DNA from: Salinimicrobium terrae DSM 17865 | Lineage (GTDB): Bacteria; Bacteroidota; Bacteroidia; Flavobacteriales; Flavobacteriaceae | Direction: 5' to 3' | Length of the DNA stretch: 64,000 bases | NCBI RefSeq assembly: GCF_000424665.1 | Contig: NZ_AUKI01000011.1 | Location: 496,001-560,000 of the forward strand | Part shown: positions 46,800 to 55,716 of the stretch, piece by piece | How positions within the stretch are numbered: the stretch's first letter is position 1 | Layout of the letters: each line of letters starts with the position of its first letter | Program-made: the position numbers and the translations under genes | The notes under the pieces: model-generated | Seen by the model: only the letters and a program-made list of their open reading frames with translations | Told to the model about the DNA's origin: nothing | Database searches by the model: none

Positions 46800-47272
46800 T
46801 ACAATTTTTATATTTCGAACGAACCTCCTCAAAATCACAATTTATCTTTTATTCAATGGATGCGGGGAAATGGATCAACTATAAGGAGCGCCACCAACTT
46901 TCCCGGGCCAACCAGTCTACTCCATAAAATAAATGAGGATGAAAAGTTCCCACTTTAGGAAATGGACAAAACTAACCTGAAGCAAGAAGGAATTAATTTA
47001 TAAATCCATTTTCTGAAATCTTTCACAAAGGAAACTTCGCAGGTATTACGTGTAATTTCCAGGGTAATAATTCTCAGTATAGCCATATTTTTTTTATAAA
47101 TAGGGAAAAAATATCATCATTAAATGATAAAATAATATTAACAACAACTTAACAAGTGCTTTAAATTTGAGATAAAAGAATTCTTCTAATTCTAATGATT
47201 TTGCTCATATCTTGTTAGAAGACTTTCTGATAGTTTTACCCAGTTAACCAATTTTATTAATAATACAATCTT
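46800..47272. other. Gap of 473 bases before the mannan susC
   Basis: No gene was recognised. A -7 candidate lies at 47162-47169. The early part (46860-46950) is less A/T-rich than the rest and has short open stretches in several frames, but none resembles a known family. The final 100 bases may form a long susC leader. Confidence 0.5.
47162..47169 (+). promoter_or_regulatory. Candidate -7 box for the mannan susC/susD operon
   Basis: TAAATTTG matches TAnnTTTG and would leave a leader of about 100 bases before the ATG at 47273. The same octamer is used in the candidate leftward promoter at 45840-45847. There is no TTTG at the usual -33 distance. Confidence 0.38.
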
Positions 47273-50200
47273 ATGTACAAAAATCCAATCGAGGGCGAAA
47301 ACGTTTTCTATCGCTATGGCAAAATCCTCCTCATATTTATTTTTTGCACGGCTACTGCTATTGCACAGGCACAAGGTACAGTGAGTGGTACTGTAACCGA
47401 CAGTAACGGAATTCCTTTATTGGGAGTAAACGTAATTGAACAAGGTACTACTAATGGTACCACAACAGATTTTGATGGTAAATTTGAACTTGAGATAGAA
47501 GGAAACACTGCCATTGTTTTTAGCTATGTAGGTTTCGTTACTCAGGAAGTATCGGTAAGACCGGGACAACAATTAAGTATAGTTCTTTCAGAAGATGCAG
47601 AAGCCCTCGAGGAAGTGGTGGTTATAGGGTACGGTACACAATTAGAGGAAAACATTACCGGCTCTGTATCACGAATAAGTTCTGAGGAGCTGGAGAATGT
47701 ACCTCAAGTAAGTGTGGACCAGCTTATGCAGGGCCGAGCTGCCGGTGTTGCCGTGACCAAAAACTCTGGACAACCTGGAGCAGCTGTTTCAGTAAGAATC
47801 CGTGGGGTAAACTCAATTACCGGCTCCAGCGAACCCCTGTACATCATAGACGGTGTACCTACGGGAGGTGAGGCCGGCCCCGAAGGCCTTAGTCCTCTGG
47901 CCGCACTTAACCCTAATGACATTGAATCAATCAACATCCTTAAAGATGCTTCTGCCACTGCCATTTATGGATCAAGAGGTTCTAACGGGGTGGTTTTGAT
48001 CACTACCAAGAAAGGTAAATTGGGGGAAAGTAAATTAATTTATAACGGCTATCTGGCAGTTCAAAGACCTACAAACAAGATGGAGGTTATGAATTTACAG
48101 CAGTACGCTACTCACCAAAACAATATTGGCGCCATCTACTCCCTTGATCCCCAAATTGAATTCCTCAACCCCAGTCTTTTAGGTTCTGGAACGGACTGGC
48201 AAGCACAGGTATTTGATGATGCCTTGCTTGAAAACCACCAGTTGGCGTTTTCTGGTGCAAAAGAGGGCGTTAACTATTTCCTCTCTACATCTTATACAGA
48301 TCAGGAAGGAACTGTAATTGGTTCAGGATTTGACCGTCTGACTGTAAGAGCAAACGTTAATGCAGATATTAAAGACTGGATTACTACAGGAATTAATATG
48401 TCTGCCAGCCGAACCAACGATAGGATTACCTTGAACAATGCCAGTAATGGTATCATCTCTTTGTCACTTTTAAATAATCCTGCGACGCCGGTGTATAATC
48501 CCGACGGAACTTTTGCGGGCCCTGTAACTCCCGATGAGATAGCTTACGGGCTTAGAAACCCTATTGCTGAAGCTTTGAGCATTCAGAATACCGTTGAGAG
48601 AAACAGAGTTTTTGGAAACATGTTTATCGAATTTAACCTACCTCAAAATTTCAGTTTTAGAACAGAAATTGGTGGGGATATTGGCAACAACCTCAGAGAC
48701 CGTTTCCAGCCAACCTATTACTATGGGGAAATCCAAAGTGGACAAAACGAACTTAATACGGTAAGAGAAAACAGCACTTTCTGGATATTGAAAAACCTTT
48801 TGACCTACAACAACTCTTTTGCAGAGGTTCATGATCTTACTGTTCTTTTGGGACAGGAGGTCCAGGAATCCAGCTGGCAGGGAATCACTGCGTTTGACGC
48901 TGATTTTGTCAATAACAACCTTCCTGTTTTGGGTCAGGGGAATGCTGATGATTTAGTCGATCAATATATAGGCAGCTCTGCCCTCGAATCTTATTTTGGT
49001 CGAGCTATATATTCTTATGATAGCAGATACAACCTTACAGTATCTTTAAGGGCAGATGGTTCTTCAAAGTTTGCAGCAGGAAATAAATGGGGATATTTTC
49101 CTTCGGTGTCCGCATCATGGAGACTCTCGAACGAATCTTTCATGGAAGATTTTGATGGCCTGCGGGACATAAAGATCTATGGAGGATATGGGGAAGTAGG
49201 AAACCAGAATATCCCTAACTTCGCTTACGGCACAAGGTTAACTCCCATAAACACCGGACTAGGAACAGGATTTGAATACGCAAACTATAAGAATGAAGAC
49301 CTTACATGGGAATCTTCAACCCAAACCAACATAGGGATTGATTTTGGTGTTTTCAACCATCGTTTAAATGCCACCATTGAACTCTATAATAAAGTTTCAA
49401 AAGATTTCTTATTCCAATATGCAGGTACAGATTTCGTTACCGGAGGTGCATCCCCCGGAGCCATTGAAGCACCCTGGATCAACATGGGAGAGATGGTGAA
49501 CAGGGGTGTTGATATTGCAATATCATACAACACTCTTGGCGATTCTGATTTCAACTGGTCCTCAACCCTTACCTTTTCCCATTACAAAAATGAAGTGACT
49601 GAACTGTGGGAAGGTCTTCCTATCAATGAATCACTTTACATAAGTGATTCAAACATGAACGTCACCCGTACTGAAGTGGGAGAGCCTGTCGGGATGTTCT
49701 ACGGATATAAGGTAGAAGGTCTTTTTAGAACCCTGGAGGATTTAGAAGATGCACCTATTCAATTCGGAAGACCAGTTGGAGATGCCCTTTTTGGAACTAC
49801 CTGGCTCGGGGACATCAAATACGTGGACGTGAATGGAGACGGCGTGGTAGACAGCAATGACAGGACGTTTATTGGAAACCCCCACCCTGATTTCACCTTT
49901 GGCTTCCAAAATAATTTTACCTATAAAAACTTTGATCTTGCGGTTTTCCTCCAGGGATCTTACGGAAATGATATTTTTAACGGAGTAAAACGCACTTTAA
50001 CTGCTGGAAGTAGTTATTACGTAAACCAGGATCCAATTGTACTTGATTACTGGTCTGTGGCAAACCCGGACGGACAACAGCCACGATTGGTGAGAGGTAG
50101 TGAGGCCAATCCAAACATTATAATGTCAAGCCGTTATATAGATGATGGTTCATATCTTAGGGTTCAAAACGTTAGTTTAGGATACACTTTGGATTCAGAA

Positions 50201-50392
50201 ATAGGCGAAAGGATTGGGATTGACCGGTTGAAGGTCTACGGAAGTATCCAAAACCTTTACACTTTTACAAATTACTCCGGATATGACCCTGAAGTAGGAA
50301 CTTTTAATCAGAACACATTATTGATGGGTGTTGATAACGGGCGTTATCCTTCCCCCAGAACCTTTACACTGGGACTGAATGTCGAATTATAA
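47273..50392 (+). CDS. SusC/RagA-family TonB-dependent receptor of the mannan locus
   Basis: A complete 1039-residue SusC-type receptor. The signal peptide (ILLIFIFCTATAIAQAQ) follows a hydrophilic start of about 17 residues. The regulatory domain shows SGTVTDSNGIPLLGVNVIEQG and FSYVGFVTQEVS, then VVVIGYGTQ. The plug has LMQGRAAGVAVTKNSGQPG, SVRIRGVNSITG, YIIDGVPTGG and ILKDASATAIYGSRGSNGVVLITTKKGK. The barrel ends RTFTLGLNVEL. It should import manno-oligosaccharides with the SusD protein that follows 7 bases later. Substrate assignment rests on the surrounding GH26, GH5, GH130 and GH27 genes. Confidence 0.96.
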   Translation: MYKNPIEGENVFYRYGKILLIFIFCTATAIAQAQGTVSGTVTDSNGIPLLGVNVIEQGTTNGTTTDFDGKFELEIEGNTAIVFSYVGFVTQEVSVRPGQQLSIVLSEDAEALEEVVVIGYGTQLEENITGSVSRISSEELENVPQVSVDQLMQGRAAGVAVTKNSGQPGAAVSVRIRGVNSITGSSEPLYIIDGVPTGGEAGPEGLSPLAALNPNDIESINILKDASATAIYGSRGSNGVVLITTKKGKLGESKLIYNGYLAVQRPTNKMEVMNLQQYATHQNNIGAIYSLDPQIEFLNPSLLGSGTDWQAQVFDDALLENHQLAFSGAKEGVNYFLSTSYTDQEGTVIGSGFDRLTVRANVNADIKDWITTGINMSASRTNDRITLNNASNGIISLSLLNNPATPVYNPDGTFAGPVTPDEIAYGLRNPIAEALSIQNTVERNRVFGNMFIEFNLPQNFSFRTEIGGDIGNNLRDRFQPTYYYGEIQSGQNELNTVRENSTFWILKNLLTYNNSFAEVHDLTVLLGQEVQESSWQGITAFDADFVNNNLPVLGQGNADDLVDQYIGSSALESYFGRAIYSYDSRYNLTVSLRADGSSKFAAGNKWGYFPSVSASWRLSNESFMEDFDGLRDIKIYGGYGEVGNQNIPNFAYGTRLTPINTGLGTGFEYANYKNEDLTWESSTQTNIGIDFGVFNHRLNATIELYNKVSKDFLFQYAGTDFVTGGASPGAIEAPWINMGEMVNRGVDIAISYNTLGDSDFNWSSTLTFSHYKNEVTELWEGLPINESLYISDSNMNVTRTEVGEPVGMFYGYKVEGLFRTLEDLEDAPIQFGRPVGDALFGTTWLGDIKYVDVNGDGVVDSNDRTFIGNPHPDFTFGFQNNFTYKNFDLAVFLQGSYGNDIFNGVKRTLTAGSSYYVNQDPIVLDYWSVANPDGQQPRLVRGSEANPNIIMSSRYIDDGSYLRVQNVSLGYTLDSEIGERIGIDRLKVYGSIQNLYTFTNYSGYDPEVGTFNQNTLLMGVDNGRYPSPRTFTLGLNVEL

Positions 50393-50399
50393 AAAAAAT

Positions 50400-51941
50400 A
50401 TGATGAAGAAATTAATTGAATCCAAAAAAGTACTCTTACTGGCAGTACTTTCCGCTGTGCTCTTCTTTCCCTCTTGTAGCGAGGATTTTTTAGAGAGACC
50501 ACCGGAAGACTCGTACAACGTAGATAAGTTTTATCAAACTCCGGCTGAAGTGCAGGCTGCAACGAACCACCTCTATTCCAGACCGTGGTATGCCTTTGTT
50601 AGCAATGTTTCCTGGGGAATAGGTGAATTGGCTTCGGGTAATGCCCGGACCTGGGATGCGCGAAACTCTGAATTTCAAACTTTTGCGATTACTGGTGAAC
50701 ACGGAACACTTACTCAGGCATGGGAAAGTCTTTACGCTGTAATAGCCCAGTCAAATTCAGTAATAAACACTTTACCTGAAAAGGTAAGTCCCGAAGTTCC
50801 TGAAGCAGTTGTGAACAACGCTATTGCTGAAGCAAGAATGATCAGGGCAACTGCTTATTTTTATCTGGTGCGTATTTTTGGATCTGTACCGTTAATAGCA
50901 GATAACACCGAGATTGTTCTGGAGCCTGTAGTGCCGCGACACCTTGTGGAAGATATCTATGAATTTATCGAAAGGGATCTGAGGTTTGCTGTTGAAAATC
51001 TTTATGTGCGAAATGAAAATCCAAATTATGAGATAGGAAGAGTTTCCAGTAATTCGGCAAAAGCAATGTTGGCCAAAGTACACCTGTATCAGGAAAATTG
51101 GTCAATGGCCTACCAACTGGCTAATGAAGTAATAAACTCCGGGGCCTTTAATCTAATGGAAGATTATTATGATCTTTTCCTCCTTGAGAACGATAATAAT
51201 CCGGAATCAGTATTCGCTTTACAATGGGCTGGTTCAGGAGTTTACTCTGAAGGGAATTCAATTCAATCCTTCTACGGTTCCTCAGGAATTACAGGTTTTG
51301 CTGATGGGTGGTCTGCATTAGGACCATCAATAACTTTACAACAACTATATGAAGAAGATGATGCTCGCTTCTACGCCACCATTATGGAACCCGGAGCTGT
51401 TTACCCGGACTTAAATGGAGGGTTTACAGTACCTGAGAATATTAATTTCCAGGGGACCAATGTGGGAATCAAAAAGTATGTGGTTGGAAATGTGGGTGGA
51501 GGAATGATGAGCTATCCCAACAACACGTATATTATGAGATATGCCGAAGTCCTCCTAATAAAAGCTGAAGCTGCCATTATGGGCGGAGGACCTATTGATC
51601 AAGGTTTACAGGCACTTAATAAAGTAAGGCTAAGGGCCGACCTGGAACCTCTCCAGTCCTACACCTGGGATGATGTTTTCCGGGAAAGGAGACTTGAGCT
51701 AGCTCTCGAAGGGGAATTCTGGTACGATGTTGTGAGACAGGGACCTGATTTTGCTATTGCATTTTTGGCAGAGCAGGAAAAAGGAACTTTTGACAATAGT
51801 GTCACCCCTCCAACTGTTGCTTCAGAAACATTCACTCCTACCCTGGATGATCTGTTGTTCCCTTACCCAAGTAATGAAACGCAAAACAATCCGGCACTTT
51901 TGGAAGCACCGGTTCCTTACGATTTTGGTGATGAAAACTAA
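50400..51941 (+). CDS. SusD/RagB-family lipoprotein of the mannan locus
   Basis: A 513-residue SusD-type lipoprotein. An in-frame start at 50379 would overlap susC; I prefer the double ATG at 50400/50403, which starts the lipoprotein signal ending FFPSC. SEDFLE follows the Cys and is an acidic surface-export signal. Typical segments are YNVDKFYQTPAEVQAATNHLYS, EARMIRATAYFYLVRIFGSVPLI, SSNSAKAMLAKVHLYQENW, IMRYAEVLLIKAEAAIMGGG and DVFRERRLELALEGEFWYDVVRQG. It should bind mannan chains at the surface and hand them to SusC. Confidence 0.95.
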   Translation: MMKKLIESKKVLLLAVLSAVLFFPSCSEDFLERPPEDSYNVDKFYQTPAEVQAATNHLYSRPWYAFVSNVSWGIGELASGNARTWDARNSEFQTFAITGEHGTLTQAWESLYAVIAQSNSVINTLPEKVSPEVPEAVVNNAIAEARMIRATAYFYLVRIFGSVPLIADNTEIVLEPVVPRHLVEDIYEFIERDLRFAVENLYVRNENPNYEIGRVSSNSAKAMLAKVHLYQENWSMAYQLANEVINSGAFNLMEDYYDLFLLENDNNPESVFALQWAGSGVYSEGNSIQSFYGSSGITGFADGWSALGPSITLQQLYEEDDARFYATIMEPGAVYPDLNGGFTVPENINFQGTNVGIKKYVVGNVGGGMMSYPNNTYIMRYAEVLLIKAEAAIMGGGPIDQGLQALNKVRLRADLEPLQSYTWDDVFRERRLELALEGEFWYDVVRQGPDFAIAFLAEQEKGTFDNSVTPPTVASETFTPTLDDLLFPYPSNETQNNPALLEAPVPYDFGDEN

Positions 51942-51955
51942 TTTTTAAGTATAAA

Positions 51956-53035
51956 ATGAAAACCATGAAATTTAGTAGAAAAACAAAATTTCCGTTCTTG
52001 TTCCTGATATTATCAGTCTTTACTTTCACTTCTTGTGAAAGTGAGTTTGATGTTGAAGAGATAGAAGGCGGAGACCAACCACCTGTGATTGAAAGCGTAA
52101 GCGAAGCCCGGGAAGATATTCCCGTAACTCAGGGAGTGCTGGAAAACACCTATATTATTAGGGGTGAAAATTTCTCCACCTTAACCGCAATTTACTTTAA
52201 TGGTGTAAGAGCGAGCTTTAACCCTGCTTTGACTACCGATGATCTTACCTTTACTACGATTCCCGAAGAGGCACCGTATGTGGGACAGGATAATCAACTA
52301 AGGTTGGTAAATCTTGCAGGGGAAACAACCTATGATTTCTCACTTTTGACGATCGAGGATTTCACGGAGGCAACAACAGATGAAGGTGTAAAAACTGTAA
52401 CGCTGTTGGGAGGAGACTTTTCTGAGACCAGCAAAGTAACTTTCGTTTCTGGCACTGCAGAAGAAGGCAACCTTGTAGAACGTGAGGCAGAAATTCTTTC
52501 AATGTCTGAAACTCAGGTTACAGTAGAAGTGCCGGATGGGGTAGAACAGGCCTACATTTACGTGGAAACAGCCGGAGGTGCAGTGGCACAGTCAGATTCC
52601 TATGGATTTAGTTACTCTATTTACATCGATACTTTGAATCCCGAATGGACAATGAGCCAATGGGGAGGAACTTATGATTTGGAGAACACCGACCCTGCAC
52701 TTGGCCAGTATTCCATAGAAAGTGTAAGGGAAGGATGGTCAGGATTGACATTTAATCCTGTGACCCCTATTTCCTATAATGCTTATACTGCTATAACTGT
52801 TTCACTATATGGCACTGTTCCCGGACAGTTAGTAAATATTGCCCTCAACGATTTCGATTCGTTCGTACAGGTAGATCTGGTTCCCGGACAATGGACTAAA
52901 TATGTAATTCCTCTTAGGGACTGGTACCCAACTGGTGGGGCACCAACTACTATCACCAGGATGGATTTCCAGGAAGCTACTAATACAGGAGCTGCACAGT
53001 ATATCTTTTATGTAGATGATTTTGGATTCCTTTAA
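51956..53035 (+). CDS. IPT/TIG-domain surface glycan-binding lipoprotein
   Basis: A 359-residue lipoprotein (signal ending FTFTSC, then ESEFDV, an acidic export signal) placed 14 bases after susD, the usual position of a surface glycan-binding protein. Two Ig-like IPT/TIG domains follow: residues about 40-135 (PPVIESVSEA ... YIIRGENFSTLTAIYFNGV) and about 135-220 (TVTLLGGDFSETSKVTFVSG). The last 135 residues form another beta-rich domain (IYIDTLNPEWTMSQWGGTYDL ... YIFYVDDFGFL) that resembles a carbohydrate-binding jelly roll and is the probable mannan-binding end. No catalytic motif is present. Binding specificity is inferred only from the operon. Confidence 0.86.
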   Translation: MKTMKFSRKTKFPFLFLILSVFTFTSCESEFDVEEIEGGDQPPVIESVSEAREDIPVTQGVLENTYIIRGENFSTLTAIYFNGVRASFNPALTTDDLTFTTIPEEAPYVGQDNQLRLVNLAGETTYDFSLLTIEDFTEATTDEGVKTVTLLGGDFSETSKVTFVSGTAEEGNLVEREAEILSMSETQVTVEVPDGVEQAYIYVETAGGAVAQSDSYGFSYSIYIDTLNPEWTMSQWGGTYDLENTDPALGQYSIESVREGWSGLTFNPVTPISYNAYTAITVSLYGTVPGQLVNIALNDFDSFVQVDLVPGQWTKYVIPLRDWYPTGGAPTTITRMDFQEATNTGAAQYIFYVDDFGFL

Positions 53036-53142
53036 TGGGTAAAAAAAATCATGATGTAAATCCACATTTTTGACACAAAAAGTTTCGGCTTACAATAGTT
53101 TAAAATGTGGACTGCATCTGAGAATTAAATAAAAACACACAG

Positions 53143-55638
53143 ATGAAAATAAATAGAATTTATTACTTGTTAATGCTCGTTTTCTGCGTGGGTCTCAGCT
53201 CTTGCGAAAAGGAGGAGGAACTGTATCCGCAACTAGGGGACGATCCGCGAAATCTTACTGAAGTAATTGAATCGACTCTTGAACTAAGTACATTTTCTGA
53301 AGCCATGGTACAGGTCGATTTGGATTCGATACTAAGGAATTCCACCACCTACACAGTATTCGCACCCAACAATACAGCTTTTGATGGAATAGATGTTTCA
53401 GCCTATTCAGAAGCCGAATTTGAGAACCTGCTACTAAACCATGTGATCAATACTACTACCGCCGATTTTACTCCAAACCTGGCAACAGGTTATGTCCCCA
53501 CAATGGCTAGCGGCCCGGATGGAGAATTTCTTGATGCTTTTATCAACACCTCGGGCACAGTGATAGTAAACGGGACCGCCTCTTTTGTAGAAGGCTCTTT
53601 TGATATTGGTACGACCAACGGGGTATTGCATATAGTGGACGGGGTGCTGGCACCTCCTACCATTGTCCATCACACGCAGATAAACCCAGATTTTTCCATG
53701 CTGGCTGAAGCTATTGAATTGGCAGGATTAGCTGAAGCTCTTTCAGTTACGAACCCTGAAAATGAGAACTTTCCATTTACTGTGTTCGCACCTAACAATA
53801 CTGCTTTTGAAGCATTTATGATGCAAATGAATGGTGCTTTTGGCTATGAAACTTTGGCCGATATTCCCGTCGAAACCTTACAGGAAATTTTGATGTACCA
53901 TGTGATAGCAGGAGAGAACACCCTGGCTGCTTTAGTTCCCGGATCGGAATTTACTGCCATGGATGGTAATACATTCTTTGTAGATGGAAATTCAGTTATT
54001 TCTGATGCCAGCTATAGTACTGGAAATGTAGTCCTTACCGATGTACAAGCGATAAATGGGGTGATTCACGGAATCGACAAGGTTTTATTGCCTGAATCCG
54101 TTTTTCAAAACGTTTTGGGGGCAACTTTAAATTTAAAAGCTCGTGCTGAAGACCGGGGTTATACTTCTTTCCTTGCTGCTGTAGAAAAAGTAGGGATAGG
54201 TAGCACCCTTGAAACCGAGGAATTAACACTTTTTGCACCTAATAATGAGGCTTTTGTTGCGCTCTTTGCAGTTATTGAAAATTTTGCAAGTCTTGATGAT
54301 TTTAATACAGAGGAAGAATTGGCAACTCTTGAAGCCTTGTTAAAATATCACTTACACGAAGGTGTTTTAATGTCAAGCCAATTAACAGATGGTGGCACTA
54401 TATCAACTCTTCAGGGGGATGAAATCACTGCCGATTTATCTGGTGAAGATGCAAGGTTAAGACCGACTTATGCCGATGCAATCCCTTCAGGAATTGTTGA
54501 TGCTAATATAGGGGCAACAAACGGTATAATTCACGAGATCAACAGGGTCCTCGTTCCAAATGAACTGGTAAGTGTTCTTGGCTTCCCCACAGATGAAGGA
54601 GGAGTTTGCCCTGTGGGCAATCCGGAGCTTGTTTTCTTTGACTGGGATGCAAAGGGGCCCTGGTGGGGTTCTGTAGTAGCAGAGAATGATCCTGCACTTA
54701 GCCTTGATGGCAGCAGCTATGGTAGGGCTAATTTCCAAACCGGTGGAACTGGCTGGGTTGATCTTTTCTGGAGAAATGATGCTTCAACCCTTTATGGGGC
54801 TCAAATAGTTGGAGATGATCTTGAAGGTTACTCCCTGAAGTTTGACATCAACACAATCGAACCGATTACAGACGGGATGTTCAGAATAAGGTTCCGTGAT
54901 GCAGATGGCGTAGATGCTTTCTATAACTGGCAGCCATGGAACGACACCGGGCAACCTTTCAGCACTGATGGATGGGAAACCATCGAGATCCCTCTTTCTG
55001 TATTGGGTGTACCCGATTTTAGCCTCGTAGATGCCGAATTTGGAATGGCGTTCGAAGGTGCAGATACGATGTTGAACTTTGCCATTGACAATGTACGTTT
55101 TGATACCCCTGGAGGTTGTGCAGGACCCGATCCTGTAGAAAACGCCGATGCCGTATTTTTCGACTGGGATGCAAATGGTCCCTGGTGGGGCCAGGTTGTT
55201 GCCGAAAATGATCCAAGCATCACCCTTGACGGTAGTAGCTATGGAAGAGCAAACTTCCAAACCGGCGGTACCGGATGGGTAGATCTTTTCTGGAGAAATG
55301 ACGCCTCCACTTTTCACGGTGCAGACATGGTTGGATCAAATATTGACGATTATGTCCTGAAATTTGACATAGCCACGTTTGAACCAATTACCGACGGCGT
55401 TTTCAGAATAAGATTCCGTGATGCCGATGGTGTAGATGCTTTTTACAACTGGGCCCCGTGGGAAGAAACCGGGGAACCTTTCTCTACAGATGGGCAATGG
55501 GTAACCGTAACCATTCCTTTGTCATTAATCGGGCAACCCGACTACAGCCTGGTTGATGCAGAATTCGGTATGGCCTTCGAAGGCGCCGACGTGTTACTGA
55601 ATTTTGCCATAGATAACGTGCGATTTGAAGAAAAATAA
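53143..55638 (+). CDS. Lipoprotein with three FAS1 domains and two tandem C-terminal jelly-roll-like domains
   Basis: An 831-residue lipoprotein (signal ending GLSSC, Cys21, then EKEEE, an acidic export signal). Three fasciclin (FAS1) domains span about 37-170, 182-318 and 322-472. Each carries TVFAPNNTAF-like H1 and NGVLHIVDGVL-like H2 motifs (TLFAPNNEAF and NGIIHEINRVL in the third). Residues 493-655 and 667-831 are two near-identical domains with FFDWDA-GPWWG, SSYGRANFQTGGTGWVDLFW, RIRFRDADGVDAFYNW and LLNFAIDNVRF. These look like carbohydrate-binding jelly rolls, but I do not recognise the family. It follows the IPT protein and precedes the GH27 gene. FAS1 modules usually mediate adhesion. 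A role in mannan capture or cell-surface attachment is inferred. Confidence 0.85.
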   Translation: MKINRIYYLLMLVFCVGLSSCEKEEELYPQLGDDPRNLTEVIESTLELSTFSEAMVQVDLDSILRNSTTYTVFAPNNTAFDGIDVSAYSEAEFENLLLNHVINTTTADFTPNLATGYVPTMASGPDGEFLDAFINTSGTVIVNGTASFVEGSFDIGTTNGVLHIVDGVLAPPTIVHHTQINPDFSMLAEAIELAGLAEALSVTNPENENFPFTVFAPNNTAFEAFMMQMNGAFGYETLADIPVETLQEILMYHVIAGENTLAALVPGSEFTAMDGNTFFVDGNSVISDASYSTGNVVLTDVQAINGVIHGIDKVLLPESVFQNVLGATLNLKARAEDRGYTSFLAAVEKVGIGSTLETEELTLFAPNNEAFVALFAVIENFASLDDFNTEEELATLEALLKYHLHEGVLMSSQLTDGGTISTLQGDEITADLSGEDARLRPTYADAIPSGIVDANIGATNGIIHEINRVLVPNELVSVLGFPTDEGGVCPVGNPELVFFDWDAKGPWWGSVVAENDPALSLDGSSYGRANFQTGGTGWVDLFWRNDASTLYGAQIVGDDLEGYSLKFDINTIEPITDGMFRIRFRDADGVDAFYNWQPWNDTGQPFSTDGWETIEIPLSVLGVPDFSLVDAEFGMAFEGADTMLNFAIDNVRFDTPGGCAGPDPVENADAVFFDWDANGPWWGQVVAENDPSITLDGSSYGRANFQTGGTGWVDLFWRNDASTFHGADMVGSNIDDYVLKFDIATFEPITDGVFRIRFRDADGVDAFYNWAPWEETGEPFSTDGQWVTVTIPLSLIGQPDYSLVDAEFGMAFEGADVLLNFAIDNVRFEEK
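54619..55635 (+). repeat. Tandem duplication inside the FAS1 lipoprotein gene
   Basis: Two direct copies with a 522-base period (54619-55110 and 55141-55635) encode the two C-terminal domains. Protein identity is high throughout. At the DNA level many changes are at third positions, for example in the GTGWVDLFWRND stretch. The pattern suggests an old duplication held by selection, not a recent one. Confidence 0.88.
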
Positions 55639-55657
55639 ACAATATTGATTAGCCTAT

Positions 55658-55697
55658 AAATATTCCCTGCCGTTTTAATTTTCGACAGGGAATATTT
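55658..55697 (+). terminator. Hairpin after the FAS1 gene
   Basis: AAATATTCCCTG (55658-55669) pairs with CAGGGAATATTT (55686-55697), and a T run follows. It lies between the FAS1 gene and GH27, so it would terminate or attenuate transcription before GH27. Confidence 0.75.
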
Positions 55698-55716
55698 TTT
55701 TCAAACCTGAATTAAA

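Noticed and set aside
54784-55317. 177-codon minus-strand frame in the duplicated region
   Set aside because: It is the antisense of the two repeat domains of the FAS1 lipoprotein.
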